DNA from: Byssothecium circinans
Taxonomy: Eukaryota > Ascomycota > Dothideomycetes > Pleosporales > Massarinaceae
Assembly: GCA_010015675.1 (NCBI GenBank)
Contig: ML977008.1
Coordinates: 389,467-422,450, forward strand
Direction: 5' to 3'
DNA: 32,984 nt
Below the pieces are notes generated by a model that was not told the origin of the DNA, did no database searches, and saw only the letters and a list, made by a program, of their open reading frames with translations. Of the stretch, positions 29,974 through 32,984 are shown in pieces (the stretch's first letter is position 1; each line of letters opens with the position of its first letter). The translations under genes were made by a program, and so were the position numbers.

Positions 29974-31507
29974 TTTGGCCCTTACGTTATTTTGTTCAAA
30001 GGGTATTTTTCAGGTGCTAAGTAGGTACAATAACACTAATACCTTGTCACTGTCATCTTCTTTTTTCCCTCAAGGACGCGCCAAAGTGAATTAAAGGCTT
30101 CCGATCCAATAACCGTTGCAGCAGGCGCTCACTCTACATGCAAGCTCATTAATTCTCCCATCAATCCAGCGCTCCAAGTCCCACAAGCTATTGAAGTCGT
30201 TGATTATCATCATCTTTGACGCGCAACCTTAAACTTACTGATTCTTATTAATTCACCGCACCGGTATTGCGAGGTGGAACGCTCCCCGTTGTGTAAAATG
30301 GTTAATAAGCGAGGAGTATATCTTTAAGGCGTCTACGCTCTCGTCTAGGGAATTAGCTGATTATAAGTGGGAGTGCTGTACCTTCACTTTAAGATATGTG
30401 CTAGCATGACGCAGGTATTATATTCATCAAGTAGGTTAGTCATACGAGCAATTCTTCGACGACGCTAGTACCAATATCTGGAGCTAAAGGGAGCTTCATT
30501 ATAATAATGACATCCGTCTATTAAATGCAAAATGGACGACACTTACTCTAGACTCTACTACGACGGATTAAGAAATGTATAGGATAATTAGTACGGCCGA
30601 CTAAAGAAAACTTGCCACTTTTCCCCTGTCGGTAAAACGACGAGGAGCTCTAAGTAGAATGATATGGTCTATTCCAGCAGATGAGAAAGGCAACAGACTT
30701 TAGACACCTAATAAGGAAGAACGGAGAAGTGTTATAAGGGTTTAAGAACGTAGTGAAAAGTTAATAAGTGAAATATTTAGAGGATAAGGACATTGGTTAG
30801 TTACTTTATACAGTACTTTCTTTAAACATTTAGAAGATAAATGCAGTTGGATCCGGCCTCTTTGGACAGCATACCTTTCTGCATGATAGAGCCCTAAAAA
30901 GGAAAATTGAGATAGATGTAGATTCTAGAATACAATTTTGAGTACGCTCTTTCCTTTGCGAACTGTAGAACGCGTATCCAATCTTTTGACTCCTGTACTC
31001 TAAACTCCGTGGGTATATCCATCCAATTCTACCGCCGTCCAAGGTATCCGTCTATGTACCTGTGCTGTATCTAGCCCACCTCTTTTTTTGTATAAACCAA
31101 GGTAATGTGAGAAAGAATTGAAAGGGATGCTCATTTTCGTCTTTAGGGTAAGTTCCCAGAGCCCCCTCGTAAGCTCTATATGTGTGCGGACGGCCTAGTT
31201 TGGTTGCCATGAACTGTTCCTGATGTACCCTAGTGGTGCAGAAGCTGGATTTTTGACCGTACTTTCCATATCTGAAACTGCGGAAAGCTTATCCAGACTT
31301 TTGACACCTCACTATACATCAGAACCTGCCCGGAAAATCGTCATGACTAGGGTATCGCTCATGAGGGATGACTCGGAGAGAGTCTAGGTTGCGTTACCAC
31401 CATCGGTATTGTGGCGAGCCCTATTTTCCTGTTAGCACTATACGCGTGGTAATGCATTGAAAGCATGAGCTGCGAATGGGGTGTTTGGCCCTTTAACGCA
31501 GAGATAC
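29974..31507. other. Intergenic region with decayed sequence, no supported gene
   Basis: About 1.5 kb with only short frames. A 70-codon minus frame at 30830-31042 shows no domain. Two short related segments (30960-30990 and 31274-31305, both ending in TTTTGAC after TATCCA) suggest an old duplication or a decayed repeat family. Confidence 0.4.
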
Positions 31508-31854
31508 CTACTTGGTTCGCTCCTTGGCGGGGTTCATGAAGAGGGTCAGCGGATCGTTGGCTTTCGCGGCGGCCTCAGCAGCGGCTTGCTTTTCCTTGCG
31601 CTCCTTACGCTCAATGGCCAGGCGGGTCTTACGACACTTGCCGCACTCCTCGGTCATCAGGTGAGGAGTGTCTGTGTGCTTCACGCAGTACTTCTAGTTT
31701 GACGCAAATACCACCGCCATCGATGCAGTTGCCCGTGAAGTTCTTGGGGCAGTGGTGTGATTTCGCTCCGTGCTTCTGGCTATGTGACGTAGTGTTCTAT
31801 AAAGGGCATTAGTAAACACTATACGTGGATCCGCTACACTAGTAAACGTACCAT
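31508..31854 (-). pseudogene. Small Cys/His-motif gene with early intron, frame broken
   Basis: The proposed model is ATG at 31854-31852, an intron at 31851-31797, then exon 2 to the TAG at 31508-31510. Exon 2 starts NTTSHSQKHGAKSHHC, then PKNFTGNCIDGGGICVK. After a four-base CTAG at 31694-31697, which shifts the frame, KYCVKHTDTPHLMTEECGKC continues to the end (...LFMNPAKERTK). The core C-x2-H-x4-H-x5-C-x2-C and the charged tail match the intact gene at 21889. The break needs an indel and probably a CAG-to-TAG change. If read without repair the protein would continue briefly in the wrong frame. Function is unknown. Confidence 0.6.
31797..31851 (-). other. 55-bp intron immediately after the start codon
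   Basis: On the minus strand the ATG at 31854-31852 is followed directly by GTACGT. A branch-type element TTTACTAATG lies near the 3' end, and the acceptor is TATAG. Splicing puts the ATG in frame with NTTSHSQKHGAK. The three signals are good, but the gene itself is broken. Confidence 0.6.
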
Positions 31855-32199
31855 TTTGACTGCTGAAGGTTCTTTTCCAAGGCTGTAGGATTTGTATGTT
31901 ACTCGGTGTTGGAAGATATTTTCTGGAAGAAAGCGGGTTGTGGGATAGGTTATGTTATAAGGAAAGGGCGTTTGCTGAAGAGGTATTATATATCTCCTAA
32001 GCTGCTGCTGCCATCAGAGGATGTAGTGACGTCCGAGGCGAGAATACTTCTACGCCTGAACGGATCCTCGTTCGCGTTATTGGCAGGGGGATTGGCTCAG
32101 GAAGGTCTATAGGACATGCGGCTGTTTGCTTGTCAGGATATTTTCTCAATTAAAGGCAAATTACAGCGCCGATTGACAGAGAGTTCAAAACTCAGGGTA

Positions 32200-32984
32200 A
32201 TGGTGCTCGCGCCTTGTGCACGACCCGCGTGTGAGTCATTTAAGAAGTGAGTCATTTTGAGAAGCGAGTAAGATACATTCAAGCTACTTTAACACTCGCC
32301 GCTTAACCAACCAAGTGACCCACAGTACGTGCCGCCCACCTAGCCGAGATCCCACAGTATGGTCTGTCCTTCCGTTAGCAATCCACGATCATCCTACTGG
32401 TCACAACTCACAGACACAGCAGTATTCTGATAACAATTTTTAGGTCTAGTTCTGCTATTTCCTAGATTCCTCTTTCTAGCTGCGAGCAGCGCCTTTAGTT
32501 AACGTGTCCGTGCGCGTGATGCGCGGATTCGCGTGATGCGCGGGTAACACCAAAACACCCTACTTTTAACACGCGACAACTCCACTAATATGGATCCAAT
32601 TCAAGCTGCGATTAATGATATTGAATCGCTAAAGCCAGGCGAAACTTTATCGTACACGAAAACTGCTGCTAAATATGGTGTTGTACGGTCTACATTGATC
32701 CGAAGGCATCAAGGGATAACGCGCCCTACATAAGTCAAGAACTCTAGCCAGCAAAAGCTCACCCCACAGCAAGAGCAGGAGCTTGTACGATATATCAAAA
32801 GACTCACTGAGAGACATATACCTCCTACTAGAGAGATGATACGGAACTTTGCCTCGACGATAGCAAAGGAGCTAGTCAGCGAGAGCTGGGTTACCCGCTT
32901 TATCAACTGACACAGCATTCATCTCATCTCGTAATGGATAGTCGGCATGGACAGCAATCACCACAAAGCTAATTTAGAGGATAA
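32200..32984 (+). mobile_element. Pogo-like (Tc1/mariner superfamily) transposon, 5' part, cut by window edge
   Basis: This includes the noncoding 5' region shared with 16255-16475 (about 32200-32510) and the beginning of a pogo-type transposase from 32590. The outer end is not firmly placed because no terminal inverted repeat partner is inside the window. Confidence 0.7.
32590..32984 (+). pseudogene. Pogo/Fot-like transposase N-terminus with in-frame stops, partial
   Basis: The frame from the ATG at 32590 begins MDPIQAAINDIESLKPGE, then SYTKTAAKYGVVRSTLIRRH. This is the Psq-type helix-turn-helix of fungal pogo-like transposases. Next comes QQKLTPQQEQELVRYIKRLT, then PPTREMIRNFA and VSESWVTRFIN, the CENP-B-type helix-turn-helix. 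Stops occur at 32731 (TAA), 32908 (TGA) and 32932 (TAA). The catalytic DDE domain would lie beyond the window. The copy is inactive, with lesions of the kind produced by transitions. Confidence 0.9.

Overview
This window looks like accessory, transposon-rich DNA from a filamentous ascomycete, probably a Dothideomycete such as a Pleosporales species. That placement is inference. It rests on HET-domain genes, fungal APH-type kinase-like genes, short introns with GT...AG borders and CTRAY-like branch points, hAT and pogo-type transposons, and transition mutations that resemble repeat-induced point mutation (RIP). I saw no tRNA, rRNA or CRISPR array.

Left part (1-7.2 kb). A large minus-strand NLR-type gene (HET, then NB-ARC-like ATPase, then TPR) runs off the left edge. 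To its right, on the same strand, lie a small MYND zinc-finger gene, a decayed C-terminal copy of a HET gene, and a nearly full-length HET gene killed by two nonsense codons. The decayed HET tail is fused in frame to sequence upstream of the MYND start.

Middle part (7.2-16.5 kb). After about 2.2 kb of AT-rich DNA come two head-to-head F-box genes sharing a 208-bp promoter. Next is a histidine acid phosphatase (phytase-like) gene with one intron and one nonsense codon. Then come a poly-C tract, a degenerate Cys-motif repeat, and a decayed piece of the same repeat family that carries a pogo-like transposase at the right edge.

Right part (16.7-33 kb). Three minus-strand APH/choline-kinase-like genes form a cluster. 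Copy A is split by a 3,117-bp hAT element. Copy B is riddled with stops and frameshifts. Copy C is open but has Ser in place of the catalytic Asp, and a second 3,117-bp hAT element sits just upstream of its start. The two hAT elements are in opposite orientation and each has its own perfect 8-bp target duplication. Two small Cys/His proteins with identical C-x2-H-x4-H-x5-C-x2-C spacing lie at 21.9 kb (intact) and 31.5-31.9 kb (broken). The window ends inside a stop-containing pogo-like transposase.

Overall, this is a self-recognition/kinase gene neighbourhood being dismantled by transposon insertion and G:C-to-A:T mutation. At least five of the nonsense codons in host genes sit where a Trp is expected.
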